NCBI GenBank assembly: GCA_013812655.1
Contig: JACCTC010000201.1
Span: 1-50,629, forward strand
Reading direction: 5' to 3'
DNA length: 50,629 nucleotides
Source: Deltaproteobacteria bacterium
GTDB taxonomy: Bacteria > Myxococcota_A > Polyangia > Haliangiales > Haliangiaceae
A program made the position numbers and the translations under genes. Position 1 is the first letter of the stretch. Each line of letters begins with the position of its first letter. Below the pieces are notes generated by a model, which saw only the letters and a program-made list of their open reading frames with translations, did no database searches and was not told where the DNA came from. Positions 28,468 through 36,956 of the stretch are shown here, piece after piece.

Positions 28468-29706
28468 ATGCGTCATCACGTCACGCTCATCTGGTTTCTC
28501 GTCCTTGGTTGTGGCGGTGGCAGCAGCGGCAGCCCCGATGCCGGCGTGGACGCCGGCGTCGACGCGCCACCCTCGAACTGCCAGCCACTCGGCGCCCAGG
28601 GTCAGTTCATCCGCCGCGCCGGCAACCCGCGCCTGCTCGCCGGTCGGACCTTCGGCGACGGCAAGCAGGACCTGTCGATCGCCGACCCCGACGTCCACTG
28701 GGACGGCACGCGCTACCGCGTCTATTACAGCGCGACCCACGCGACCACGTTTGCTGCCACGGACAAGGTCCCGGTGGTGCGCCACGCGTCATCGGCCGAC
28801 CGGATGACGTGGACCGTCGACGACGCTCCCGTCTTCACGATCAGCGCGGATACCGCCGCGTGGGATCGCTTGCACACCGAGGCGCCGACCGTGGTGGAAA
28901 ACCCGGCCGCGCCCGCCGATCGCCGCTACCTCATGCTCTACGCGGGCGCCTCGCGCGCCTTCCCGTTCGCGGGCTACGCGTTCCCCGAATACAACATCGG
29001 CGCCGCGTTCTCCGCCGATGGCATCACGTTCACGCGCATCACCGCCGCGCAGTCGCCGCACGCCAAGGCAGGGCTCGTGCTCACCGGTCAGCAGGCCTAC
29101 CCCGGCTCGACCGGTGCGATCGTCTCCGATCCCGACGTCGCCATCATCGACGGCGTCTATCACGTGTGGTTCACGAGCTTCGCGTGCACTGGCCCGAGCT
29201 GTGGAACGCCGACCGACTCCGGCATCGCCCACGCGACCTCGCCCGACGGCATCACGTGGACCGTCCGCGAGGCGCCGGTCCGCAGCCTGCTGCGCGCCTC
29301 GGCCGACCGCAAGAGTGGTGGCCAGCAGCCGTCGGTGATCCACGACGCCGTTCACTGCCGCTGGGAGCTGTGGCTGACCAACGACCTCGGCGCCGAGAAC
29401 GACGCCCAACCCACCGAGCTCGCGAACACGATGGGCGTCTATCACGCCGACTCCGTCGACGGCCTCAACTGGAGCATCAACTACGCGCGCGCCCGCGACC
29501 TGCAGTGGTCCGCCACCGAGCCCGGCGAGCGCCTCGGCCTGCGCACCGGCATCGACGTCGCGCAGAACACCACCGGCCGCCTCATGCTCTACGTCGGCTA
29601 CGACGATCAGAACGTCCCGGCCGGCTACACGATCCCCGATCGCACGACCGCTGGCTCACGCTCCGGCGTGATGACGCTGAACGTCGCGACCCGCGATCTG
29701 CCGTGA
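28468..29706 (+). CDS. Secreted five-bladed propeller lipoprotein (GH43/GH32-like fold)
   Basis: 412 residues from ATG 28468; a GTG 12 nt upstream is in frame. The signal peptide ends in lipobox LVLGC, then a Gly/Ser and Asp/Ala/Gly linker. The body alternates blades with motifs as in glycoside hydrolase families 32, 43 and 62: DPDVHWDGTRYRVYYSAT, APTVVENP with YLMLYAGASRAFPF, DPDVAIIDGVYHVWFTS and QPSVIHDAVHCRWELWLT. A candidate acidic residue opens each blade. Catalysis is not proven: a carbohydrate-binding or hydrolytic surface protein is inferred. It lies divergent from the seleno-DsbA gene. Confidence 0.7.
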   Translation: MRHHVTLIWFLVLGCGGGSSGSPDAGVDAGVDAPPSNCQPLGAQGQFIRRAGNPRLLAGRTFGDGKQDLSIADPDVHWDGTRYRVYYSATHATTFAATDKVPVVRHASSADRMTWTVDDAPVFTISADTAAWDRLHTEAPTVVENPAAPADRRYLMLYAGASRAFPFAGYAFPEYNIGAAFSADGITFTRITAAQSPHAKAGLVLTGQQAYPGSTGAIVSDPDVAIIDGVYHVWFTSFACTGPSCGTPTDSGIAHATSPDGITWTVREAPVRSLLRASADRKSGGQQPSVIHDAVHCRWELWLTNDLGAENDAQPTELANTMGVYHADSVDGLNWSINYARARDLQWSATEPGERLGLRTGIDVAQNTTGRLMLYVGYDDQNVPAGYTIPDRTTAGSRSGVMTLNVATRDLP

Positions 29707-29728
29707 TGCGCTAACTGCGCTTACGAGA

Positions 29729-29734
29729 TACGCT
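29729..29734 (+). promoter_or_regulatory. -10-like TACGCT before the nucleotidyltransferase pair
   Basis: TACGCT lies 7 nt before GTG 29742; no ribosome binding site is evident. Confidence 0.4.
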
Positions 29735-29741
29735 GGACAGC

Positions 29742-30206
29742 GTGAACATCGTCGACGAGCTTCACGCGATCGCAGCAGCGCTGCGGGGCGCGGGGATCCC
29801 GTATGCGGTGTGTGGAGGGATCGCGGTGACCGCGCACGGAGCGACAAGGTCGACGAAGGATATCGATGTCGTGCTCGCACGCGAGCACCTGAGTGCGGCA
29901 CTCGTTGCGGTCGCGCCGCTTGGCTACAACATCCCGGCCGGGCCCATGGTCTTCGGAGCCGGCACGCCGCAGGAGCGCCACGTCCAGCGAGTCAACAAGA
30001 TCGTCGGGGCCCAGCATCTGATCCTCGACCTCCTCCTCGCCGAACAGGCCTATGCAGGCGTGCTCGACGACCGTGTCGACGTCGAGCTCGGCGCAGGCAC
30101 GATCACGTTCGTCTCGCGCGAGACACTGCTCCGCATGAAGCGCCTCGCAGGCAGGCCGATCGACCTCGCCGACATCGAGAAGCTCGAGGGTCGCGATGAG
30201 CGGTGA
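29742..30206 (+). CDS. Nucleotidyltransferase-like protein (AbiEii/MNT type)
   Basis: 154 residues, GTG start. The N-terminus VCGGIAVTAHGATRSTKDIDVVL (core CGGIAVTAHGATRSTKDID) gives the G-G...H-G-x-x-R-x-T-x-D-x-D pattern of small nucleotidyltransferase-fold proteins. The two Asp would hold metal. The family includes toxin and antitoxin members that add nucleotides to tRNA or to their partners. LLRMKRLAGRPIDLADIEKL at the end is the usual C-terminal helix. It overlaps the next small gene by 11 nt, an arrangement typical of toxin-antitoxin pairs. Confidence 0.75.
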   Translation: MNIVDELHAIAAALRGAGIPYAVCGGIAVTAHGATRSTKDIDVVLAREHLSAALVAVAPLGYNIPAGPMVFGAGTPQERHVQRVNKIVGAQHLILDLLLAEQAYAGVLDDRVDVELGAGTITFVSRETLLRMKRLAGRPIDLADIEKLEGRDER

Positions 30207-30420
30207 CCTGGACCCCGCGGATGTCGAACGACGGCTCGCCGCGCTCGCGGCGAGCTACGTACCCGAGAGCGTCGAGGAAGGGCACGCCCGCTTGCGGCGA
30301 GACGCGATGGCGCCAGACGCGTTTGCGACCAGCGTCGCCCGCAACCTCGAGGAGCTGCGCGCACTCGACGACCTGACCCGCTATCTGCACCAGAACGCAC
30401 GCTGGCCCAAGACCAGCTGA
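30196..30420 (+). CDS. Small partner of the nucleotidyltransferase
   Basis: 74 residues from ATG 30196, overlapping the nucleotidyltransferase gene by 11 nt. Helical and charged (DPADVERRLAALAASYV, FATSVARNLEELRALDDL), with no DNA-binding motif I recognise. The tight coupling suggests a stable complex with the upstream protein, as in two-gene toxin-antitoxin modules; which gene is the toxin is unknown. It is convergent with the hybrid kinase gene, 3 bp away. Confidence 0.6.
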   Translation: MSGDLDPADVERRLAALAASYVPESVEEGHARLRRDAMAPDAFATSVARNLEELRALDDLTRYLHQNARWPKTS

Positions 30421-30423
30421 GCT

Positions 30424-32346
30424 CTAACGCAGGTAGCGCTGCACGATCGCGCGCAGGTTCCGCGGGTCGAACGGCTTCTCGAGGTGCTCCTTGAGCGATT
30501 CGGACAGGAACTGGCGAGCCGCCGCCGTGAAGGCACCGCCGGTCACGAAGATCATGCGATCTGCCTGATCGGGAGCTGCCTGCAGGAGCTCGGCGTGGAG
30601 CTCCATCCCGGTCATCTCCGGCATCATCAGGTCACACAGGATGAGGTCGAACTTCTCGTTCGCCACGCAGAGCGCGAGGGCCTCTCGGGCAGCCGTGACC
30701 GCGACGACCTCGTGCTCCTTCGACAGGACGCGCACCATGCCGCGAACGATGAGCGTGTCATCGTCGACCACGAGGAGCCGTCCGCGGCGGGTGACGAGCG
30801 TGGGCGGAGCGACCGATGCGATCACCTCGTCGCGAGCCTCGCTGGTCACCGGGATCCTCACCCGAAACGTCGTGCCCTTACCAACCTCGCTCACGACCGT
30901 CAGCTCGCCGAGCATGTCGCTGACGAGGCGCTGGGAGATCGCCAGGCCGAGGCCCGTGCCGACGCCGACTGCTTTCGTCGTGAAGAACGCGTCGAAGATG
31001 CGGCCGAGGATCTCCGGAGGGATTCCAGGCCCGGTGTCCGTGACCTCGATGATGACGTGCTCGCCGTCGACGTGCGTGGTGACCCGGATCTCGTTGTGCT
31101 CGGCGCGGCCTTCCGGGATTGCCTGGGCCGCATTGACGAGCAGGTTGAGGAACACCTGACCGAGGCGAGCCTCGTTGACGTGGACGCCGACCTTGCAGCC
31201 GTAGCTCTTGACCAGTCGCGCGCGATGGCGAATTTCATTCCACGCCATCCGCAGCGATGACTCCATGATCGTGTCGACGTTGACGGGCGCCTTCGGATCC
31301 TCGACGGGCGACCGCGAGAACAGCTTCAGATCCCTGACGATGAGCCGCACGCGATATGCCGCTTCGCGCGCATCGTCGAGAGGCTCCTTGAAGTCCTCCT
31401 GGATCCCGAGACCGTGGAGGCTTTGGTCGGTGTCGAGCAGCTTGGTCACCGCGTCGGCGATGACATCGAGGTTCGCGATCACGGCGGCGAGTGGATTGTT
31501 GATCTCGTGCGCGACACCCGCCGCGAGCGTGCCGACCGAGGCCATTCGATCGCTGACCATCAACTGGGAGTGCAGCTTCCTGCGTTCCGTCTCGTCGCGA
31601 ATCACCCCGAGGTTGCCCAGGTGACGGCCCTCGGCATCGACGAGCGGCGTTCCGGCGATGTTGCACCAGATGTCGGAGCCGTCGCGGTGACGAAACACGC
31701 CGTCGAGCGCGACCCTGCCACCGCGCGCGAGCTGCTCGAATGACCGAGCGGCCTCGAGCTTCGAGGCGACGCCCATGAACGTGAAGATGCCGCTACCGAC
31801 CATGTCGCGCGGCTCGTAGCCAAGCATCTCGGCGAAGCGCCGGTTCACGAACACGATGCGTGCTTCGAGATCGGTCTTGACGATGCCATCGCTCGTCGCC
31901 TCGACGATCTGACGGTATTGCTCCTCACTCTTGCTGAGGGCGAGCGCGCTACCCTTCTGGACTTCCCTGGCCGCCCGACGCTCGATCGAGTGACGGATCA
32001 CGCGCTCCATCAGCTGCGGTGTGAGCTGGTCCTTCACGAGATAGTCCGCGGCCCCGAGCTTCATCGCCTGGACGTCGACGTTGTGATCGCCGCGCCCGGT
32101 CAGCAGGATCATCGGCGCCGTAAACCCGATGGCGAGCGCAGCCTCGATCAGGTCGAGGCCGCTGTGCGCACCCAGCCGGTAGTCCACGAGCACGGCGTGG
32201 TACGGGTTCTTGAGCTCCTCGACGGCGTCCTCGAAGGTTCGCGCCCACGTCACCTCGAACGTGGTGTCGGTGTTGCTTCTGAGCAGCTTGCGCGTCAGCA
32301 GGTAGTCTTCCTCGTCGTCTTCGACGAGGAGCACGCGGATCGGCAA
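30424..32346 (-). CDS. Hybrid sensor kinase: receiver-PAS-HisKA-HATPase-receiver
   Basis: 640 residues, cytoplasmic. The N-terminal receiver (1-125) has Asp55 in VLVDYRLG. A PAS domain (about 145-255) is followed by a phosphoacceptor helix with His in GVAHEINNPLAAV. The ATPase domain has NLLVNAAQAIPEG, DTGPGIPPEILGRIFDAFFT and GTGLGLAIS. A second receiver (about 525-640) carries its Asp in ILCDLMMPEMTG. The REC-first layout lets it be controlled by an upstream phosphodonor. It is the last of three genes on one strand, 1 bp after the response regulator. Confidence 0.9.
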   Translation of the reverse strand: MPIRVLLVEDDEEDYLLTRKLLRSNTDTTFEVTWARTFEDAVEELKNPYHAVLVDYRLGAHSGLDLIEAALAIGFTAPMILLTGRGDHNVDVQAMKLGAADYLVKDQLTPQLMERVIRHSIERRAAREVQKGSALALSKSEEQYRQIVEATSDGIVKTDLEARIVFVNRRFAEMLGYEPRDMVGSGIFTFMGVASKLEAARSFEQLARGGRVALDGVFRHRDGSDIWCNIAGTPLVDAEGRHLGNLGVIRDETERRKLHSQLMVSDRMASVGTLAAGVAHEINNPLAAVIANLDVIADAVTKLLDTDQSLHGLGIQEDFKEPLDDAREAAYRVRLIVRDLKLFSRSPVEDPKAPVNVDTIMESSLRMAWNEIRHRARLVKSYGCKVGVHVNEARLGQVFLNLLVNAAQAIPEGRAEHNEIRVTTHVDGEHVIIEVTDTGPGIPPEILGRIFDAFFTTKAVGVGTGLGLAISQRLVSDMLGELTVVSEVGKGTTFRVRIPVTSEARDEVIASVAPPTLVTRRGRLLVVDDDTLIVRGMVRVLSKEHEVVAVTAAREALALCVANEKFDLILCDLMMPEMTGMELHAELLQAAPDQADRMIFVTGGAFTAAARQFLSESLKEHLEKPFDPRNLRAIVQRYLR

Positions 32347-32347
32347 G

Positions 32348-32809
32348 CTAACCCTTCGCCGGCGGTTCGGGGAGCCGAACGATCTGGAACCAGTAGTGAC
32401 CGAGGACCTTCGTGACCTCGATCAGGCCGGCGAGCGTGATCGGCTTGCTGATGAACGAGTTGGTGCCGAGATCGTAGCTGCGCGTGATGTCCTGCTCGGC
32501 CTGAGATGTCGTCATCACCACGACGGGAATCCGCCGGAGGTCCGGATCCGCCTTGATCGCGGCCAGCGCTTCGCGACCGTCCATCCTCGGCATGTTGAGA
32601 TCGAGCAGGATGAGGCCGGGTGTCGGCGACAGTGCCGGCGGCGCATACGCTCCACGGTGATGCAGGAAGTCGAGGAGCTCCTCGCCATCCGACACCGTAT
32701 AGAACTCGTTTGCCAGCCGGTTCCTCTCGAGCGCCTTGCGGGTCATCTCGCGATCCTCGGAATCGTCGTCGGCAAGCAGGATGACAATGGGTCGCGAGTT
32801 AACTTCCAA
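32348..32809 (-). CDS. Single-domain response regulator (Rcp1-like)
   Basis: 153 residues from TTG 32809; no ATG or GTG fits, and this start overlaps the kinase stop by 11 nt. A single receiver domain with acidic triad at LLADDDSEDRE, phosphoacceptor Asp70 in LILLDLNMPRMDG, Thr in VVVMTTSQAEQD and Lys in FISKPITLAGL. The FYTVSDGEELLDFLHHRG stretch is typical of the Rcp1-type regulators coupled to phytochrome-class kinases. There is no output domain, so it probably relays phosphate to the third gene of the operon. Confidence 0.85.
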   Translation of the reverse strand: MEVNSRPIVILLADDDSEDREMTRKALERNRLANEFYTVSDGEELLDFLHHRGAYAPPALSPTPGLILLDLNMPRMDGREALAAIKADPDLRRIPVVVMTTSQAEQDITRSYDLGTNSFISKPITLAGLIEVTKVLGHYWFQIVRLPEPPAKG

Positions 32810-34424
32810 GGCTGGCTCCGTTTCGTTGCGCGATGGGCAGCGTGAAGCTGAACGTCGAGCCTTCCCCGGGCTTGCTCGTCGCGGTGATCGATCCGCCGTG
32901 CCGCTCGACGATCCGCCGACAGATGGCGAGACCGATTCCCGTGCCTTCGTAGACGCCGCGGCCATGCAGCCGCTGAAAGATCGTGAACACGCGATCGAGA
33001 TACTTCTCGTCGAACCCGATGCCGTTATCGGAGACCGAGATCCGACACCCTGCGGCCGGGCGTGCACGGCCATCCGCATCCAGGCCCATGATGAGCTCTC
33101 CCGTGACCCGCACCACGGGAGGGGTATCCTTGCGGTGAAACTTGAGCGCGTTACCGATCAGGTTCAGGAACAGCTGGCGCATCTGGAGTTGATCGCTGGC
33201 CACGGTCGGCAGGGCTTCGATCTCGAGGCGTCCGCCGGTCTGGCGGAGGCGTGCCTCGAGATCGGAAGCAACTCCCGCGACCACCTCGTCGAGATCGACC
33301 GGGACGAACGGCTTGCCCAGCGAGGACACCCGCGAGAACTCGAGCAGATCGGAGACCAGTGTCGTCATCCGGACCGCTGCGTTCTGGATCCGGCGAAGGT
33401 AGTCGAGCCCGTCGGCGTTCAGCGTTGCCGCCTGTTCGTCCCGTAGACAATCGACGAACGAGTGGATCTTGCGGAGCGGCTCCTGGAGATCGTGTGATGC
33501 GACGCTCGCGAAATTTTCGAGCTCGCGGTTGCTCTGGCTCAGCTGGAGGGCCGACGAGCGGAGCTGGTCCTCGCTCCGTCTGCGTTGATCGATATCCGTG
33601 CACGTCCCCAGCCAGCGGGTGATCTTCCCCTCTGCATCGTGAATCGGAACCACACGACGCAGATACCAGCGGTGATCGCCCTCTTTCCGTCGGAGCCGAT
33701 ACTCGATCTCGTACGCGGTGCCTGTCTCGAGCGCCTGGTGCCATCTCGCGAGCACCTCTGGCTGGTCAGCGGGATGAACCACATCCGCCCAGCTCTGGTC
33801 CCCGATGACGCCGTCGACACGCCCGGTCAGCTCGTACCAGCGACGATTGTAGTAGTCGAAGGTTCCGTCCGGCCGCGCCGACCACACGATCTGAGGCATC
33901 GCGTCGGCGAGCTCGCGGAACCTGCGCTCGCCATCACGCAGCGATTGCTCGGTCAGCTTGCGTTGCGTGATATCGGAGTGGATGCCGGCCCACTCTCGAA
34001 TCGCGCCGTCGTCACCGAACACCGGAACCGCACGCACGGAGAAGTAGCGGTACTCGCCGTCGTGGCGGCGCAACCGGTGCTCGTACTCGCAGGGGCCACG
34101 GGCGACGACGGCGTGCTCCCAGAGCTGCAAGTCGTTCGCGCGATCGTCGGGGTGCACGGCATCGATCCAGCCGCGGCGGCCGTACTGCTCGATCGTCTGT
34201 CCCGTGTAGGCGGACCAGCTCGGTTGCTCGCCCACCATCTCGCCGTTCTCATCGGTCGTCCAGATCAGCTGCGCCATCGCGAGCACGAGGGACTGGTAAC
34301 GATCGAGCTGGACGCGCAACGCCTTCGCCGCGTCACCGCTCTGCTCGATCGCCTCGCGCTCGAGCTGGGCGATCCGCAGCTTGCCCCTCGACAGCTGCGC
34401 GTCGATGGTCTCGACAGTACTCAC
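32799..34424 (-). CDS. PAS-PAS sensor histidine kinase
   Basis: 541 residues from GTG 34424, with GGGTGG as ribosome binding site. A coiled coil (about 5-40) precedes two PAS/PAC domains (about 45-165 and 170-300), marked by WTTDENGEMV, WSAYTGQTIEQYG, VWSARPDGTFDYY and the PAC ends GIHSDITQRK and GTCTDIDQRR. The phosphoacceptor helix ENFASVASHDLQEPLRKI and ATPase motifs NLIGNALKFHRKD, DNGIGFDEKYLDRVF, GTGIGLAICRRIVERHGG follow. There is no membrane helix, so it senses an intracellular cue. It heads the operon with the response regulator and hybrid kinase. Confidence 0.9.
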   Translation of the reverse strand: MSTVETIDAQLSRGKLRIAQLEREAIEQSGDAAKALRVQLDRYQSLVLAMAQLIWTTDENGEMVGEQPSWSAYTGQTIEQYGRRGWIDAVHPDDRANDLQLWEHAVVARGPCEYEHRLRRHDGEYRYFSVRAVPVFGDDGAIREWAGIHSDITQRKLTEQSLRDGERRFRELADAMPQIVWSARPDGTFDYYNRRWYELTGRVDGVIGDQSWADVVHPADQPEVLARWHQALETGTAYEIEYRLRRKEGDHRWYLRRVVPIHDAEGKITRWLGTCTDIDQRRRSEDQLRSSALQLSQSNRELENFASVASHDLQEPLRKIHSFVDCLRDEQAATLNADGLDYLRRIQNAAVRMTTLVSDLLEFSRVSSLGKPFVPVDLDEVVAGVASDLEARLRQTGGRLEIEALPTVASDQLQMRQLFLNLIGNALKFHRKDTPPVVRVTGELIMGLDADGRARPAAGCRISVSDNGIGFDEKYLDRVFTIFQRLHGRGVYEGTGIGLAICRRIVERHGGSITATSKPGEGSTFSFTLPIAQRNGASLGS

Positions 34425-34443
34425 GATCCGCCACCCTTTCGCA

Positions 34444-34575
34444 TCACAGCCAGTGTGCTCGATCCGACGGGAATGACGATGTCGGCGCTGGGCTCGATCT
34501 CGTGTCCTTGCAGTTCTGACAGAGCGCGCGCATCGCGTACTCGGACTCGGACTCGGAGTGTTCGTGCTTACGCAT
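34444..34575 (-). CDS. Doubtful 43-residue ORF upstream of the kinase
   Basis: A short frame from ATG 34575 with a SESESE stretch encoded by three copies of ACTCGG (34539-34556, plus strand), then ALCQNCKDTRSS and a Trp-Leu end. The CQNC pair could bind metal. Nothing else supports it. The region between the kinase start and the SUFU gene (34425-34685) otherwise holds no gene I can support. Confidence 0.25.
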   Translation of the reverse strand: MRKHEHSESESEYAMRALCQNCKDTRSSPAPTSSFPSDRAHWL

Positions 34576-34685
34576 CCCGCCACAGTGGCCCCAGCTTCCG
34601 AGTCTACGCGGCTTCCGGATCGGGCGGCGCTGACGTGGTGCCTCGCTTCGCGAGAAATTCCTATCGGGCTGCTGACAGCCGGACT

Positions 34686-35603
34686 TCAGCCCGGGCGGCG
34701 GAGGTCGGAGATGTCGGCCTTGCGCTCCGCGAGGCTCCCTTCGAAGCCGACGACGTTGGCGCGCCAGCGGACGTACTCGGCCTCGCTGACCGGAACGACC
34801 TGCGCGAGCGTGATCGCGGGCGGGCTCTCGTCGAGCGGAAGCTCGAGCTTCCAGAGGCGCGGGACGGTGATGTAGACGTGCGGGAGGCGCTGCGAGAGAT
34901 CGGTGACGCCGAGCGCGCCGATCACGTCGCGCACCATCACGCCGGGCTCGGGGAAGAAGTTGTTGTCGGACAGGTGAAACGCGAGGTTCGCGAGGATCTG
35001 GCCGCAGATGTCGGTGTCGATCACGGTCGACATGATCAGCTCGAGGCGCGGACGCGCGGCGTCGGCCCACTGGTGGTTCGAGAAGCCGATCGAGATGTAC
35101 GTGAACTGGCTGAACTGCGGCTGGTTGATGATCCGCGCGACATCGATCGCGCGCGCTTGATCGGCGGAGTGACGGTACGAGCGCGTCGAGAAGGTCGGAA
35201 ACACGTTGCGTAGCGCGTCCGCGGCACGCGTCGAGACCGCGAGGTACTGCGCGAGGGACGGCACGCCGCGCGCCATCTCGACCCACGACGGTTGCAGCGC
35301 GAGCGTGCGACGGAGGTAGCTCTGGGCGACGACCTTGTTGCCGACGTCGGCGTGCGCGACCGCGCCGCCCCACAGGGCCGTGGCGCTGTGGGGCGCAAGG
35401 CCGATCGCGTGATCGAACGCACGCGCGGCCTCGTGTGGCTTGCCCATGCAGAGCAGCGCGTGACCGAGGCCCTTCCACGCGAGCGCGTGCGGCGGGAACA
35501 GCTGGGTCGCCTTCTCGAAGCGTGCTGCCGCGTCCGGAAACTTCTCGGCGCGAAACAGCTCGTGTGCCTCGGCGACAAGGCTATCGGCCGCTGCCTGCGT
35601 CAT
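34686..35603 (-). CDS. TPR plus SUFU (suppressor of fused) domain protein
   Basis: 305 residues from ATG 35603 (MTQAAADSL). Residues 1-115 are TPR helices (LVAEAHELFRAEKFPDAAARF, ALGHALLCMGKPHEAARAF-like GHALLCMGKPHEAARAF, NKVVAQSYLRRTLALQPSW). Residues about 125-300 match the SUFU domain: YISIGFSNHQWADAARPRLEL, ILANLAFHLSDNNFFPEPG and VVPVSEAEYVRWRANVVG. Bacterial SUFU proteins are often immunity proteins or uncharacterised scaffolds. No toxin gene is adjacent. It is divergent from the zinc-ribbon gene. Confidence 0.78.
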   Translation of the reverse strand: MTQAAADSLVAEAHELFRAEKFPDAAARFEKATQLFPPHALAWKGLGHALLCMGKPHEAARAFDHAIGLAPHSATALWGGAVAHADVGNKVVAQSYLRRTLALQPSWVEMARGVPSLAQYLAVSTRAADALRNVFPTFSTRSYRHSADQARAIDVARIINQPQFSQFTYISIGFSNHQWADAARPRLELIMSTVIDTDICGQILANLAFHLSDNNFFPEPGVMVRDVIGALGVTDLSQRLPHVYITVPRLWKLELPLDESPPAITLAQVVPVSEAEYVRWRANVVGFEGSLAERKADISDLRRPG

Positions 35604-35648
35604 GACGCTTGCCGCTGTACCACGTGAGGTTGGGGGGTGCGAAGCTGC

Positions 35649-35654
35649 TATGCT
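35649..35654 (+). promoter_or_regulatory. -10-like TATGCT
   Basis: TATGCT lies 9 nt before ATG 35664, in the 60-bp divergent region with the SUFU gene. Confidence 0.4.
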
Positions 35655-35663
35655 CCGCGTTCG

Positions 35664-36185
35664 ATGTCCGCAGGCGTTGGAGCTGATGTAGAAGCGCTGT
35701 GCTCGAAGTGCGGCGACGTGTGGCACGTGGTGGTCGCCAAGGTCGGCGAGAAGATCGTCAAGGTGCAGTGCAAGCAGTGCCACGGCTACCACCGCTACAA
35801 GTCGCCGCACGGTGCACCGGCCGAGGCGAAGCTGCCCTCGAACAAGCGCCCGCCGAAGGAGCCGCGTGCGTCACGCGATCCTGTCGAGAGATTCGAGAAG
35901 CCGGCGGTCGCGGCGGACATGTCGAAGCCGGCGCGGTCGTATCGCGCGAGCGAGCGGTTCGAGGTCGGCGAGCGCGTCGAGCACCCGTCGTTTGGCCAGG
36001 GCATCGTCGAGCTGACCGAGCCCGGCAAGGTCACGGTGTTCTTCGGCAGCGGGCGCCGCGTCCTCGCGCAGGCCAAGGAAGCGACCGGGGCCGGCAGCGG
36101 GGCGGGCGCGGGCGGGCTGACGCGACCCAAGCCGTTCGATCACACGATCCCGGTGCCCGGCGGCAAGCCCGTCGGCAACACTTGA
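35664..36185 (+). CDS. Zinc-ribbon and SH3-like domain protein
   Basis: 173 residues from ATG 35664 (MSAGVGADV). The N-terminal zinc ribbon has [12 protein letters not shown] and, about 25 residues later, [13 protein letters not shown]. After a basic linker, [31 protein letters not shown] (core [17 protein letters not shown]) resembles the small Tudor/SH3-like barrel at the end of UvrD/PcrA helicases that binds RNA polymerase. A Gly-rich tail ends the chain. Transcription-linked function is inferred from that barrel only. Confidence 0.65.
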   Translation: MSAGVGADVEALCSKCGDVWHVVVAKVGEKIVKVQCKQCHGYHRYKSPHGAPAEAKLPSNKRPPKEPRASRDPVERFEKPAVAADMSKPARSYRASERFEVGERVEHPSFGQGIVELTEPGKVTVFFGSGRRVLAQAKEATGAGSGAGAGGLTRPKPFDHTIPVPGGKPVGNT

Positions 36186-36227
36186 ACGCGCGCTGATCCG
36201 TCGCAGCGCGGCGCGCGCGGACTCTGC

Positions 36228-36233
36228 TAGGGT
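36228..36233 (+). promoter_or_regulatory. -10-like TAGGGT
   Basis: TAGGGT lies 7 nt before ATG 36241. Confidence 0.35.
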
Positions 36234-36240
36234 GCGCCCG

Positions 36241-36891
36241 ATGCAGCGTCGGGTACGCCTCGGTTGGCTCGGGCCGTCGATCGTCGTCATCGGTGCGATC
36301 GCTGCAGGCCTCGGCACCTGGTACATGGTCACCGCGAAGCCGAAGGCCGGCGCGGTCATCGACACGATCGCGATCGGCGACGGCGCCTCGCTCGTGGTTC
36401 GCGCCGAGGCTGGCGGCGACCGCAACTTCATCGAGCTGCGGCGCGGCGCCGACACCGTGTGGCAGGCGCTCGTCCCGACCTATGCGGGGCGGCCCGGCGC
36501 GCCGGGGCTCGCGTGGAATCACATCGCGGTCTCGGTGCGGGTGATCCGCGACCGCCGCGCCAAGGTCTTCGCGATCGCGATGCGCGACGGCAGCAAGCTC
36601 GGAACGCTCGGGCTCGCGCCCAACCACGGCGAGGTGACGGTGGCGACCACGGGTCCAGTCACGCTCACCGATCACCAGCGCTCCTACGAGGTGGTCAGCG
36701 GCCCGGGCTGGAGCCAGCTCGTCGCGATCGACCTCAGCACGGGCGAGGCGAAGTGGCGCCAGGAGCTCGGCGCGGCGCAGATCGACGCAGGCGGGGTGGC
36801 CGACGGCATGGTCTGGCTCCGCCAACGAGGCCTCAAACGAGCGTTTCGAGGGGTCGATGGCGTGGAATCAGGCTCTCCTAGCTCATCGTAA
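36241..36891 (+). CDS. Membrane-anchored beta-propeller-like protein
   Basis: 216 residues from ATG 36241; a GTG three codons upstream is possible. One N-terminal membrane helix (WLGPSIVVIGAIAAGLGTWYM, shown by IVVIGAIAAGLGTW) leaves the rest outside. The outer part holds PQQ-like strands: VIDTIAIGDGASLVV, FAIAMRDGSKLGTLGL and LVAIDLSTGEAKWRQEL. Only two or three blades are present, too few for a full propeller, so it may dimerise or be a short relative. Function unknown. Confidence 0.6.
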   Translation: MQRRVRLGWLGPSIVVIGAIAAGLGTWYMVTAKPKAGAVIDTIAIGDGASLVVRAEAGGDRNFIELRRGADTVWQALVPTYAGRPGAPGLAWNHIAVSVRVIRDRRAKVFAIAMRDGSKLGTLGLAPNHGEVTVATTGPVTLTDHQRSYEVVSGPGWSQLVAIDLSTGEAKWRQELGAAQIDAGGVADGMVWLRQRGLKRAFRGVDGVESGSPSSS

Positions 36892-36942
36892 TTACTTCGG
36901 TTTCAGCGCGCTCAGGAATGAACGCTTCTGACTCGCGGGCGC

Positions 36943-36948
36943 TATACT
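36943..36948 (+). promoter_or_regulatory. -10-like TATACT before ppk1
   Basis: TATACT, five of six matches to TATAAT, lies 8 nt before ATG 36957 and inside GC-rich sequence. Transcription from it would start at or near the ATG. Confidence 0.5.
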
Positions 36949-36956
36949 GCTCGCCC

